Shown here: positions 19,193 to 28,155 of the stretch, piece by piece | Layout: every line of letters begins with the position of its first letter | Numbering within the stretch: position 1 is the stretch's first letter | DNA from: an uncultured Marinoscillum sp. | Lineage (GTDB): Bacteria; Bacteroidota; Bacteroidia; Cytophagales; MED-G16 | Direction of reading: 5' to 3' | DNA length: 53,076 nt | Assembly: GCA_902523065.1 (NCBI GenBank) | Contig: CABYXZ010000009.1 | Span: 1-53,076, forward strand | Translations under genes and position numbers: made by a program | Notes under the pieces: generated by a model | What the model was told of the DNA's origin: nothing | What the model saw: the letters and a program-made list of their open reading frames with translations, nothing else | Database searches by the model: none

Positions 19193-20008
19193 ATGAAGAG
19201 ATTTTCACTCATTTTAATAATTTTTTTACAATCGTGTGCTATGAATAAAGACGTAATAATAACCATATCAACTTCATACGGAGATATGAAGGCTATACTG
19301 TACGAGGAAACCCCTCTTCACAAAGAAAATTTTATAAAACTCAGTGAGTCAGGTGATTTTGATTCAACCATCTTCCACAGGATAATTGAGAACTTCATGA
19401 TCCAGGGAGGAGATGTAAACCTAATTCATGATGAAGAAGTTATTGACTACACTATTCCTGCAGAAATAAAGCCTAATCTTTTCCATAGGAAGGGAGAGAT
19501 AGCCGCAGCAAGGATGGGAGATAATGTAAATCCAGAGAAGGAATCTAGTGGTTGTCAATTCTATATTGTTCAGGGTAAGGTATATTCGGTTGATGAACTA
19601 ACTCTAGACATAAATGCTCTATACGGAGGTGTAAGAACACTGCTTCAGGACGAAAAGTATTCTGATGTAAGAGAAAAGTTTATAGCGGCCCAATCAAATC
19701 CTGCTGAGACACAGAAACTTGCCATGTCGCTAAGAGATGATGTAGAGAAAATTGGGGTTAAGACATCTAGAGACATACCTGAGGAGAGGGTAAAAGCATA
19801 CACAACTGTCGGCGGAGTCCCACACCTTGACGGGGAGTATACTGTTTTTGGGAGGATCGTTGAAGGAATGGATATAATTGATAAGATTGCATCTGTCCAG
19901 ACTGGTCAGGCTGATAAACCAGTTGAAGATATCCCCATGACCTTCAAGGTTGATAGAATTAGGAAAGAGGAGATAACTAAAAAGTACGGCTATAACTATC
20001 CAGAGTAA
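19193..20008 (+). CDS. Lipoprotein cyclophilin-type peptidyl-prolyl isomerase with internal insertion
   Basis: A lipoprotein signal (FLQSC, Cys15) anchors a cyclophilin domain that speeds proline cis/trans isomerisation of exported proteins. The fold starts at ITISTSYGDMKAILY and shows FHRIIENFMIQGGD (residues ~62-75) with the catalytic arginine, CQFYIVQG, and GVPHLDGEYTVFGRIVEGMDIID near the end. Between residues ~135 and ~200 a charged helical segment is inserted between the CQFYIVQ strand and the DGEYTVFG loop, making the protein longer (271) than a minimal cyclophilin. The next gene's ATG overlaps its stop by one base. Confidence 0.88.
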   Translation: MKRFSLILIIFLQSCAMNKDVIITISTSYGDMKAILYEETPLHKENFIKLSESGDFDSTIFHRIIENFMIQGGDVNLIHDEEVIDYTIPAEIKPNLFHRKGEIAAARMGDNVNPEKESSGCQFYIVQGKVYSVDELTLDINALYGGVRTLLQDEKYSDVREKFIAAQSNPAETQKLAMSLRDDVEKIGVKTSRDIPEERVKAYTTVGGVPHLDGEYTVFGRIVEGMDIIDKIASVQTGQADKPVEDIPMTFKVDRIRKEEITKKYGYNYPE

Positions 20009-20871
20009 TGAAGATTCTCATTACAGGTTCAAATGGTCTTGTAGGTAATGCAATTCACAAACTACTAACTAATTCAGATCATGAGCACATCAATTCATCA
20101 TGGAGTCTTGGAGGTATAGCATCCCATGTTATTGATATAACTGATAATGAATCAATAGAAAAAGTTGTCGATGAATTTAGGCCCGATGCCATAATAAACT
20201 CTGCGGCCATGGCTAATGTTGACAATTGTGAGGTCGAAAGGGATAAGTGCTGGAAAGTAAATGTTGACGGTGTAAAAAATCTTGTAAATACTTGTGATAA
20301 TTACGGAATTCATCTTGTACATATATCAACAGATTACATATTTGATGGAAAAAAAGTGGGAGGTATTTATACTGAGGACGATGAGCCGTCGCCTCAAGGA
20401 TTCTACGCGGAAAGTAAGCTTGCTGGTGAGAAAGTAATTTTATCATCAAGCGTATCCTCATCAATTCTAAGGACAATACTCGTTTATGGTATGCACCAGA
20501 GACATAACATCGTAACCTTTGTCAAAGAAAAACTGGAAAAAGGAGAGAAGGTTAATCTAGTAAGTGATCAGGTCAGGATGCCAACGTATGTAGACGATCT
20601 CGCAAGAGCATGCATAAGCGCTGCAGAAAAAAAAGCAAAAGGAATTTTTAATATCTCTGGAGATAAACACATGAGTTATCTCGACATAGGAAATACTATC
20701 GCTGAATACTTCTCTTTAGACAAGTCCTTAATTAATCACGTGAAGACATCAGATCTAAACCAGGCAGCAAAGAGACCTCTGAAAACAGGTTTTGATCTCT
20801 CTAAATCAATATCAACCCTCGACTATTCTGCTACACCATTTATAGATTCTTTAGAATTTATATTCTTATAG
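20008..20871 (+). CDS. RmlD-like short-chain dehydrogenase/reductase (sugar nucleotide reductase family)
   Basis: The 287 residues form an extended SDR with an N-terminal NAD(P)-binding motif GSNGLVG (7-13), the strand 4 region ISTDYIFDG (106-114) and the catalytic YAESK (Y133, K137). It matches the RmlD/RfbD substrate-binding family, which reduces dTDP-4-dehydrorhamnose, but Bacteroidota hold several such reductases and some act elsewhere. No other rhamnose gene is near, so the substrate is left open. The gene overlaps the cyclophilin stop by one base and ends the operon; 62 bases of AT-rich DNA with no clear hairpin follow. Confidence 0.82.
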   Translation: MKILITGSNGLVGNAIHKLLTNSDHEHINSSWSLGGIASHVIDITDNESIEKVVDEFRPDAIINSAAMANVDNCEVERDKCWKVNVDGVKNLVNTCDNYGIHLVHISTDYIFDGKKVGGIYTEDDEPSPQGFYAESKLAGEKVILSSSVSSSILRTILVYGMHQRHNIVTFVKEKLEKGEKVNLVSDQVRMPTYVDDLARACISAAEKKAKGIFNISGDKHMSYLDIGNTIAEYFSLDKSLINHVKTSDLNQAAKRPLKTGFDLSKSISTLDYSATPFIDSLEFIFL

Positions 20872-20933
20872 AATTTCATTTTTTTTACCTTTGATTAAAT
20901 TTAGTTATAAACAAAACTGCTTTTTTTCACTAA

Positions 20934-21410
20934 ATGAGATATTTTTTTTTATTTTTTATTTTATTCTTTTCAATTAACGTTTACTCCCAGACGATAATTT
21001 CGTCTGCTGGAAAGACATCAACTAGTAATAATTTCATTATTAGCTGGACTCTAGGTGAGACAGTAGTTGCTACTCTGCAAAATGAAAATACCAATTTAAC
21101 ACAGGGTTTCCATCAACCTCTTATGATTGACCTTTTTCCTACCTCTTTGGAGGATGATATGGTCCTAGACATGGTTGCGTATCCTAACCCGACATACGAT
21201 AAAGTTTTATTTAAGGGAGGAGATCCAACTGGAATGTATCACTTGAGACTGGTAGATAAGCTAGGGCGGGTATTGGAGCAGAAGTCCGTCCAGGCCTCTG
21301 AGCTAGAACTAGAGATGGGTAGATATACAAATGGTTCTTATCTGATTGAAGTAATAGAAAATAAATCTGAGAAGAGAGTCATATTTAATATTGTCAAGAC
21401 ATCACAGTGA
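20934..21410 (+). CDS. Mini T9SS cargo protein, copy A
   Basis: A signal peptide (ending NVYSQ near residue 19) is followed by only about 65 residues (SSAGKTSTSNNFIISWTLGE, then TQGFHQPLMI) and a type A T9SS sorting domain from about residue 82 (DMVAYPNPTYDKVLFKG to VIFNIVKTSQ). The short mature part resembles the 'SxG..WxxGE..TQGxxQP' leader that precedes many Bacteroidota C-terminal domains. No catalytic residues are visible. It is very similar to the next gene, six bases downstream, from the TQGFHQP motif to the stop. It may be a secreted structural or surface peptide; the function is unknown. Confidence 0.82.
   Translation: MRYFFLFFILFFSINVYSQTIISSAGKTSTSNNFIISWTLGETVVATLQNENTNLTQGFHQPLMIDLFPTSLEDDMVLDMVAYPNPTYDKVLFKGGDPTGMYHLRLVDKLGRVLEQKSVQASELELEMGRYTNGSYLIEVIENKSEKRVIFNIVKTSQ
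21099..21410 (+). repeat. Duplicated T9SS tail, first copy
   Basis: These 312 bases align without gaps to 21594-21905 (offset 495). The encoded 103 residues differ at about 16 positions. Most of the difference between the two genes lies upstream of this block, which suggests tandem duplication with gene conversion or strong constraint on the tail. Confidence 0.85.
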
Positions 21411-21416
21411 TTTAGT

Positions 21417-21905
21417 ATGAAAATTTTACTCGTATCTCTACTTTTTTTTTACTCAGCTAACTTATTCTCCCAGCAAGTCATTTCATCTTCTGGCGCCACG
21501 AAGACAGTGAAGATTGGTGGAGGAGATTTCACTGTCAGTTGGACTATTGGAGAGGGTGTTATCACAACACTGAGCCAGCTTTCCAAAGAGCTAACACAGG
21601 GTTTTCATCAGCCAATAATGATCGAACTCTTTCCAACATCATTAGAGGGTGAGTTGGTCCTAGACATGGTTGCATATCCTAACCCGACCTACAATAAAGT
21701 TTTATTTAAAGGAGGAGATCCTACTGGCACCTACCACCTCAGGTTAGTTGATAAATTGGGTAGAGTTCTTGAACAGAAATCTGTCCCCTCTGATCAACTA
21801 GAGTTAGAGATGGGAAGGTATAATAACGGATCCTACCTCATAGAAATAGTTGAGGATAAGTCTGAGAAGAGAGTCATATTCAATATCGTTAAGTCCTCAC
21901 AGTAG
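21417..21905 (+). CDS. Mini T9SS cargo protein, copy B
   Basis: The 162-residue paralogue of the preceding gene: signal peptide ending LFSQ, a 60-residue segment with SSGATKTVKIGGGDFTVSWT and TQGFHQPIMI, then a T9SS type A sorting domain ending VIFNIVKSSQ. Compared with copy A the N-terminal segment carries a KTVKIGG insertion and little other similarity outside the short motifs, whereas the tail is nearly the same. The proteins should be carried across the outer membrane by T9SS and either released or attached to the surface. Function unknown. Confidence 0.82.
   Translation: MKILLVSLLFFYSANLFSQQVISSSGATKTVKIGGGDFTVSWTIGEGVITTLSQLSKELTQGFHQPIMIELFPTSLEGELVLDMVAYPNPTYNKVLFKGGDPTGTYHLRLVDKLGRVLEQKSVPSDQLELEMGRYNNGSYLIEIVEDKSEKRVIFNIVKSSQ
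21594..21905 (+). repeat. Duplicated T9SS tail, second copy
   Basis: Second copy of the ungapped 312-base block described at 21099-21410. It runs from the codons of TQGFHQP through the stop codon. Confidence 0.85.
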
Positions 21906-21935
21906 TAATTACAACTACAAGTGGTATATATTCGT

Positions 21936-21943
21936 TAATTTTG
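21936..21943 (+). promoter_or_regulatory. Bacteroidota-type -7 box for rimO
   Basis: TAATTTTG is an exact TAnnTTTG match 16 bases before the rimO ATG, in the 54-base gap after the T9SS cargo pair. No clear TTTG is present at the -33 position. It probably drives rimO-bshC-ypdA. Confidence 0.5.
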
Positions 21944-21959
21944 CATCTCGTATTATACT

Positions 21960-23264
21960 ATGCAGACGAAAGCAAAAGAAAAAATAAATATTGTAACCTT
22001 AGGCTGTGCCAAGAACCTGGTAGACTCTGAGGTCCTCATGACCCAGCTCAAGGGAAATAAGAAAGATGTATTCCACCAGAGGGAAGACATCAATCCAGAC
22101 ATAGTAATTATCAATACGTGCGGCTTCATTGACAAGGCTAAGCAGGAGTCAATTGATACCATCCTTAAACATGCCAAGGAGAAGGAGGATGGAATAATAA
22201 AAAAACTATATGTCACGGGATGTTTGTCAGAGAGGTATAAAGATGACCTGAAGACAGATATTCCGGAGGTTGATGGATTTTACGGGACCAGAGACCTGCC
22301 TGAGTTACTCAAAAATTTTGAGGCTAAGTACAGGAACGAACTTTTAGGTGATAGGATTATCACAACGGATTCTCACTACGCATACCTAAAAATTTCTGAA
22401 GGCTGTGACAGGCCGTGCTCATTCTGTGCGATACCACTCATGAGGGGTAGACACATCTCAAAGCCCATTGACCAGATTATTCTTGAGGCAAAGAATCTTG
22501 TTAGAAACGGAGTCAGAGAGATCATGCTAATAGCACAGGACTCTACCTATTACGGGATAGATATTTATAAGAAGAGAGCAATGTCAGAGCTACTAAAAAA
22601 ACTTTCTGACATCGAGGGTTTAGACTGGATAAGGATACATTATGCTTACCCTGCTGGCTTTCCAATGGATATCATTGAGGTGATGAGAGAGAGGGATAAC
22701 ATTTGTAACTACTTAGATATTCCGCTTCAACACGGCTCGACTAAAATGCTCAAGGTAATGAAAAGAGGCATAACAAGAGAGAAGACTGACGAGCTCATCA
22801 AAAATATAAGAGACATAAATCCAGAAATTGCACTTAGGACAACACTCATTGCAGGTCATCCCGGTGAGACAGAAAGAGACTTTCAGAAAATGTATGACTT
22901 TGTTGAGAGGTCGCAGTTTGACAGGCTTGGTATATTCACCTACTCTCACGAGGAGGGAACCTCAGCACACAAGCTAGAGGACGATGTCCCAGAGCAGGTC
23001 AAGAGGTCAAGGTCAAATAAGATTATGGCCCTTCAGCAGAAAATATCCACTGAGAAAAATAAAAATAAAATTGGCAAAACAGTTAAGGTATTAATTGACA
23101 GGGTTGATGCTAATAATTATTACGGTAGGACAGAGCAAGACTCGCCAGAAGTTGATAACGAGGTGATAATTCCATCAAAAGAGATGCACCTTAGAGTAGG
23201 AGATTTCTATGAAGTAAAAATAATAGACTCCAAAGAGTACGATTTAATTGGTAAGGTAGACTAA
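21960..23264 (+). CDS. rimO: Ribosomal protein S12 methylthiotransferase RimO
   Basis: RimO adds a methylthio group to the conserved aspartate of ribosomal protein S12, using two iron-sulfur clusters. The 434 residues show the N-terminal cluster cysteines C16, C54 and C88 (TLGCAKNLVDSEV, NTCGFI, VTGCLS), the radical-SAM cysteines C149, C153 and C156 (EGCDRPCSFCAIP) and a C-terminal TRAM domain from about residue 365. The length is standard. The stop shares a base with the bshC start. In many Bacteroidota I recall rimO directly after ftsY; here the two are 21 kb apart. Confidence 0.95.
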   Translation: MQTKAKEKINIVTLGCAKNLVDSEVLMTQLKGNKKDVFHQREDINPDIVIINTCGFIDKAKQESIDTILKHAKEKEDGIIKKLYVTGCLSERYKDDLKTDIPEVDGFYGTRDLPELLKNFEAKYRNELLGDRIITTDSHYAYLKISEGCDRPCSFCAIPLMRGRHISKPIDQIILEAKNLVRNGVREIMLIAQDSTYYGIDIYKKRAMSELLKKLSDIEGLDWIRIHYAYPAGFPMDIIEVMRERDNICNYLDIPLQHGSTKMLKVMKRGITREKTDELIKNIRDINPEIALRTTLIAGHPGETERDFQKMYDFVERSQFDRLGIFTYSHEEGTSAHKLEDDVPEQVKRSRSNKIMALQQKISTEKNKNKIGKTVKVLIDRVDANNYYGRTEQDSPEVDNEVIIPSKEMHLRVGDFYEVKIIDSKEYDLIGKVD

Positions 23265-24778
23265 TGGAGGCACATTGTATTGAATTTAGTAAGACAAATT
23301 TGTTCTCAAAAAAATTTTGTGAGTTCATAGATAAACATAAAGAAGAGCCTTACTATCCTTCCTACGATAATATAGAGAGGGTAGCTAATAATATAAATTG
23401 CTCTATTGATTCTAGAAAAAATTTAAGTGATTCAATCACTAGCCAGTATGGTGATATAGAAATTTCAGACAGCGTTAGTAAAAATATAAATGCATTAAGA
23501 AAGGAAAATACTTATACCGTAATCACAGGTCATCAGCTAAATATTTTTTCCGGACCACTTTATATTATCTACAAGGTAATATCTACAATAAAACTTGCTG
23601 AAAAATTAAACGCTAAGTACTCTGACAAAAACTTTATTCCAGTATACTGGATGGCGTCTGAAGATCACGATTTTGATGAGATTAAAACGTTTTTCTCAAA
23701 AGGGAAGACATACGAGTGGGACATAAATCCATCAGGTGCAGTTGGTGGAATTGACCCAAGTTCAATAAAGAAATTAGCAAGTATGATTCCTGACTCGATT
23801 GAAATATTTGAAGATGCCTACTCAACAAGTAGTACCCTCTCAGAGGCGGTGAGAAAATACATGAATACACTCTTCTCAAGTTACGGGCTTGTAGTTTTTG
23901 ACCCTGACTCCAAAACTCTTAAAGCAAGCGTGAAAGAATTGATGAGAAGTGATGTATTTGATAACACCATATCTAAGGTCGAAGATTCATCAGAAAAAAA
24001 ATCCGATGTGTACGTAAGAAAAATTAATTTCTTCTATATGAAAAAAGGTTTAAGAGAGAGGATTGAGTCTGTAAAAGATAAATTTATTGTCAGAGAATCA
24101 GGTATTACCTTCACCAAAGAGGAGATGGAGAATGAAATAAATAGTAATCCAGAGAGGTTTAGCCCAAATGTTGTGATGCGCTGTCTTTACCAGCAGATGA
24201 TTATGCCAAACGTAGCATATATCGGTGGGCCTGCAGAGGTAGTGTACTGGCTCAGCTTCAGAAAGTTTTTTGAGAAATATGATGAAGAGTTTCCTGTAAT
24301 CGTTCCAAGAGACTCAGTCCTTATCATATCCCATAAGTCTATAAAGACGATAGATAAGTATGGACTTGATCTTCAAGATATATTTAGTGGAAAAAGTAAT
24401 ATAGAAAAAAAATCACTAGGTGTTTTAGAAGACGGGGATAAAAATTTTTCGTCAGAAATAAAAAATATCAGAGAGCAGTTTGATTTAATCGCATCAAAAT
24501 ATAGGTCTGTGGACAAGACAATGTCTCCCCATGTCCTAGCCAATGCCAAGAAGACTGAGAAAATGTTAACTCAAGTTGAGAAAAGATTTATAAAATCGCA
24601 GAAAGATCAGAATAAAATTTTAGTTGAAAGAGTAGCAGACCTTTTCTACGAGTGCTTTCCTGAAGGCACACCTCAGGAGAGAAAAGATAATATCATGTCT
24701 TTCTATACCTCATCCTTTATCGAAGATTTATATAATATTCTTGACCCAATGGAATTAAAATTTAAAATTATTAAGTGA
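23264..24778 (+). CDS. bshC: Bacillithiol synthase BshC
   Basis: BshC adds cysteine to glucosaminyl-malate in the last step of bacillithiol synthesis. The 504-residue protein contains the characteristic GHQLNIFSGPLYIIYK (residues 89-104) and FIPVYWMASEDHDFDEI (124-140) motifs, a central Rossmann-like core, and a long C-terminal coiled-coil helix (residues ~395-470, with many Lys/Glu/Gln). Length and motifs match the family. It is in an operon with rimO (one-base overlap) and ypdA. BshA and BshB are not in this window and should lie elsewhere. Confidence 0.92.
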   Translation: MEAHCIEFSKTNLFSKKFCEFIDKHKEEPYYPSYDNIERVANNINCSIDSRKNLSDSITSQYGDIEISDSVSKNINALRKENTYTVITGHQLNIFSGPLYIIYKVISTIKLAEKLNAKYSDKNFIPVYWMASEDHDFDEIKTFFSKGKTYEWDINPSGAVGGIDPSSIKKLASMIPDSIEIFEDAYSTSSTLSEAVRKYMNTLFSSYGLVVFDPDSKTLKASVKELMRSDVFDNTISKVEDSSEKKSDVYVRKINFFYMKKGLRERIESVKDKFIVRESGITFTKEEMENEINSNPERFSPNVVMRCLYQQMIMPNVAYIGGPAEVVYWLSFRKFFEKYDEEFPVIVPRDSVLIISHKSIKTIDKYGLDLQDIFSGKSNIEKKSLGVLEDGDKNFSSEIKNIREQFDLIASKYRSVDKTMSPHVLANAKKTEKMLTQVEKRFIKSQKDQNKILVERVADLFYECFPEGTPQERKDNIMSFYTSSFIEDLYNILDPMELKFKIIK

Positions 24779-25731
24779 TGTTGGACGTTGTTATCATAGG
24801 TGCTGGCCCTATCGGATTGTGTTGTGCAATTGAGGCAAAGAAAAATAAACTCTCATACGTTGTTATAGATAAGGGCTGCCTTGTAAACTCTCTCTACAAC
24901 TACCCAAAAAATATGACATTCTTCTCCACTTCCGACAAGCTTGAAATTGGTGAAGTGCCGTTTATATCACATAATGCTAAGCCCACTAAGTCCGAGGCGC
25001 TTGAGTATTACAGGAGGGTGGTATCTTCTTGGGAGCTCGACATAAATTTATACGAGGAGGTTGAGGAGATTTTAAAGGAAGATATTTTTGAGATTAAGAC
25101 TACCAAAGGAAGTTACTCAGCAAAAAAAATAATATTGTCAACAGGCTTTTACGACCTCCCTTACAAGCTCAATGTGCCAGGTGAAGATCTGCCAAAAGTA
25201 AAACATTATTACGACGAGCCCCATCCATACTTTGGGATGAATGTAGCGGTAGTGGGTGCTGCTAATTCAGCAGTTGATGTCGCACTTGAGACGTATAGAA
25301 AGGGTGCAAAGGAGGTGACTATGATAGTGAGAGAGCCTAGTCTTAGTGAGTCAGTAAAGTACTGGGTAAAGCCTGACGTAGAGAATAGAATCAAAGAAGG
25401 CTCTATCAAATCTTACTTCAATTCTAATATTACAAAAATTACAGAGGACAGTATCATTATAAGTACGCCTGAAGGTGATGTTACTCTAGAGAATGATTTT
25501 GTTCTTGCGATGACAGGTTACCAGCCAGATTTTGGATTCCTTGAGAAAATAGGTATTGAAATTGGAGATGATGAGTATAAAACTCCCATCCATAATTCCG
25601 ATACTATGATGACAAATGTTGAAGGAATATATCTAGCAGGAGTTATCTGTGGGGGTCTCAAGACAAACAAGTGGTTTATTGAAAACTCCAGAGACCACTC
25701 AAAAATTATCTTTAAAGATATTCTGAGTTAA
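24778..25731 (+). CDS. ypdA: YpdA-family putative bacillithiol disulfide reductase
   Basis: This 317-residue flavoprotein has an FAD-binding GAGPIG at residues 8-13, the YpdA-type NYPKNMTFFSTSDKLEIG segment near 41-58, a second nucleotide-binding motif GAANSAVDVALE around 157-168 and the C-terminal GVICGG...WFIENSRDH. YpdA uses NADPH to reduce oxidised bacillithiol. A GTG three bases upstream (24775) is also in frame; I prefer the ATG at 24778 because it overlaps the bshC stop as TGATG. Neighbouring bshC strongly supports a role in bacillithiol redox cycling. There is no CxxC disulfide site, as is typical of YpdA. Confidence 0.9.
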   Translation: MLDVVIIGAGPIGLCCAIEAKKNKLSYVVIDKGCLVNSLYNYPKNMTFFSTSDKLEIGEVPFISHNAKPTKSEALEYYRRVVSSWELDINLYEEVEEILKEDIFEIKTTKGSYSAKKIILSTGFYDLPYKLNVPGEDLPKVKHYYDEPHPYFGMNVAVVGAANSAVDVALETYRKGAKEVTMIVREPSLSESVKYWVKPDVENRIKEGSIKSYFNSNITKITEDSIIISTPEGDVTLENDFVLAMTGYQPDFGFLEKIGIEIGDDEYKTPIHNSDTMMTNVEGIYLAGVICGGLKTNKWFIENSRDHSKIIFKDILS

Positions 25732-25767
25732 TAACTCACATTTCCTATTTTTCGTTATATATCGTAA

Positions 25768-28155
25768 ATGAAATACTTACAACTTTTAATCTTATTTCTA
25801 TTATTTACACCTAAGGTTTTATTCTCACAGAATAGTTTTACTTTAAATGGTTACGTGAATGATTCAGAGACTGGTGAGGTCCTAATTGGGGCTACAGTCT
25901 ACGTAAATGAATTAAAATCAGGTACTGTAACTAATGCATATGGTTTCTATTCTCTTACTCTTTCTGAAGGAGAGTATACCATAGATTTTAGGTATATAGG
26001 TTATGAGTCTTCAAGTACAACTGTATCTCTTGACGCGAATAAAAAGTTGGACATTGAGCTAATTAGTCTTGATATCCAGTTAGAGGACGTTGTTGTAAGT
26101 GATGTTGCTGAAGACTATAATGTTAGCAGTATTGAGATGAGTACAAGCAAACTTGATATTTCTAAGGTAGCTGAAATACCTACTTTCCTCGGGGAAAATG
26201 ATATAATAAAAGCAATACAGTTACTGCCCGGAGTAAGTTCGGTGGGAGAGGGTGCTTCTGGGTTTAATGTACGTGGGGGGTCAGTTGGACAGAATCTTGT
26301 TCTCTTGGATGAAGCTCCAGTTTATAACTCTTCTCACCTTCTAGGTTTCTTGTCTGTTTTTAATCCTGACGCAGTTAAGGATCTGAAACTTTATAAGGGA
26401 GGTATACCTTCAAGATATGGCGGAAGAATTTCTTCTATACTTGATATAAGGATGAAAGACGGTAACAGTAAAAAGACATCTGTATCTGGGGGTATTGGTT
26501 CTATTTTTAGTAGACTAACTCTTGAGTCGCCAATAGTGAAAGATAAGTCATCCTTTATACTTGCTCTCAGGAGATCATACGCAGACATATTGTTTAGACC
26601 ATTCATAAATAATTCTAGTTTTCTGGATGACGGTGCAGCGTTAAACTTTTACGATGTAACGGCTAAGGCTAACTTTGAAATTAATGACAAAAACACAATT
26701 TATCTCTCAAGTTATCTAGGTAGAGATATTTTTATGTTTGACGAGAGACAGGGTTTTAACTGGGGAAATAGGACGGGGACTTTAAGATGGAATCACTTAT
26801 TTAATGACAGGCTATTCTCTAATTTCACACTTATCTATAGTAACTACGATTATCAGTTAGCTTTTGGTAGTGACGACATGAATAAATTTGAGTGGGACTC
26901 AAGGATAGAAACTGTAAACTTCAAACCCGAGTTTAGTTATTTCATCAATACGGATAACGAACTATCTGTAGGTGCTGAACTTATAAGGTATAGCTTTGAA
27001 CCAGCCAATGCAATTGGAGTGAGCGAAGGTGAGATCACAGATATTACCCTTCCAGACAAGTATGCATTTGAGGGATCAGTATATATTGGAAATGAACAAA
27101 AAATTTCAAATCTTACAATTTCATATGGACTTCGTGGTTCATATTACTCTTATTACGGGCCTGGATACATATACAATTTCTCGAGTGAGGGCACTCCAGG
27201 ACTTAGAAAAGAACTGACAAATGAGACACAAGTGACTGGGTCTGAATCAATAAAAACGTATTCCAGCATAGAGCCAAGGGTATCAGTAAATTTCCAGCCC
27301 TCTAATTCTTTTTCCATTAAAGCCAGCTACAATAAAATGACTCAGTATATACATCTTCTCTCAAATACTGCGGCATCAAGCTCTTTGGATGTATGGACTC
27401 CTAGTACAAATAATATAAAACCACAGTCAGGAGACATATATGTATTCGGTTTATTTAAAAATTTTAATAACAATCTATTTGAGACCTCAGTGGAAGTCTA
27501 TTACAAGGATTTGAAAAATCAGATTGATTACATTGACGGAGCTGACTTACTTATTAATAAATATTTTGAGGGAGACCTTTTAAGTGGTTTAGGTAGAGCT
27601 TATGGATTAGAGTTATTACTAAGAAAAAACAGAGGTAATTTTAATGGTTGGGTAAGTTACTCCTACGGTAAGTCTGAGCTTAAAATAGATGGAATAAATA
27701 ACTTTGACTGGTATCCAACAAGATACGATCAGACACACAACATCAAGATTACTTCAACATACAAGATAAATAAAAGGGTTCAGTTATCTGGAAACTTTGT
27801 TTACCTCACTGGGACCCCAGTTACTTTTCCTTCTTCAAAATATGTCATACAGGGTTTTGCTATTCCCCATAATGCAGAAAGGTCAAGACATCAGTTCAGG
27901 ATTCCGGATTACCACAGATTAGATTTTTCAGTTACTATAAATGGCAAGGAGTTCAAGAGAAATGGTAAGGAAAGAAAAAATGAAAGTTCTACTGTTATTG
28001 GTATCTATAATGTTTATAACAGAAGGAATCCTTTCTCAATATATTTCTCTCAAGGTAAGTCGAATGTCTCTCAGAATTTTGTTCCAGGAGAGGTTACGAG
28101 GCTATCAATTATTGGATCATTTGTCCCATCGATAACATATAATTTTAAGTTCTAA
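25768..28155 (+). CDS. TonB-dependent outer-membrane receptor with carboxypeptidase-like N-domain
   Basis: A 795-residue receptor: signal peptide (to FSQ, residue ~21), a carboxypeptidase-regulatory-like beta-sandwich (FTLNGYVNDSETGEVLIGAT to about residue 105), a plug domain with the GASGFNVRGGSVGQNLVLLDEAPVY stretch near residues 165-190, and a 22-strand barrel to the end (VPSITYNFKF). It lacks the SusC N-terminal features and is of the FecA/CirA-like class. It directly overlaps the DUF4249 lipoprotein gene, a pairing common in Bacteroidota with unknown cargo. Iron chelates, cobalamin or peptides are possible substrates, none of which can be chosen from sequence. Confidence 0.9.
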   Translation: MKYLQLLILFLLFTPKVLFSQNSFTLNGYVNDSETGEVLIGATVYVNELKSGTVTNAYGFYSLTLSEGEYTIDFRYIGYESSSTTVSLDANKKLDIELISLDIQLEDVVVSDVAEDYNVSSIEMSTSKLDISKVAEIPTFLGENDIIKAIQLLPGVSSVGEGASGFNVRGGSVGQNLVLLDEAPVYNSSHLLGFLSVFNPDAVKDLKLYKGGIPSRYGGRISSILDIRMKDGNSKKTSVSGGIGSIFSRLTLESPIVKDKSSFILALRRSYADILFRPFINNSSFLDDGAALNFYDVTAKANFEINDKNTIYLSSYLGRDIFMFDERQGFNWGNRTGTLRWNHLFNDRLFSNFTLIYSNYDYQLAFGSDDMNKFEWDSRIETVNFKPEFSYFINTDNELSVGAELIRYSFEPANAIGVSEGEITDITLPDKYAFEGSVYIGNEQKISNLTISYGLRGSYYSYYGPGYIYNFSSEGTPGLRKELTNETQVTGSESIKTYSSIEPRVSVNFQPSNSFSIKASYNKMTQYIHLLSNTAASSSLDVWTPSTNNIKPQSGDIYVFGLFKNFNNNLFETSVEVYYKDLKNQIDYIDGADLLINKYFEGDLLSGLGRAYGLELLLRKNRGNFNGWVSYSYGKSELKIDGINNFDWYPTRYDQTHNIKITSTYKINKRVQLSGNFVYLTGTPVTFPSSKYVIQGFAIPHNAERSRHQFRIPDYHRLDFSVTINGKEFKRNGKERKNESSTVIGIYNVYNRRNPFSIYFSQGKSNVSQNFVPGEVTRLSIIGSFVPSITYNFKF

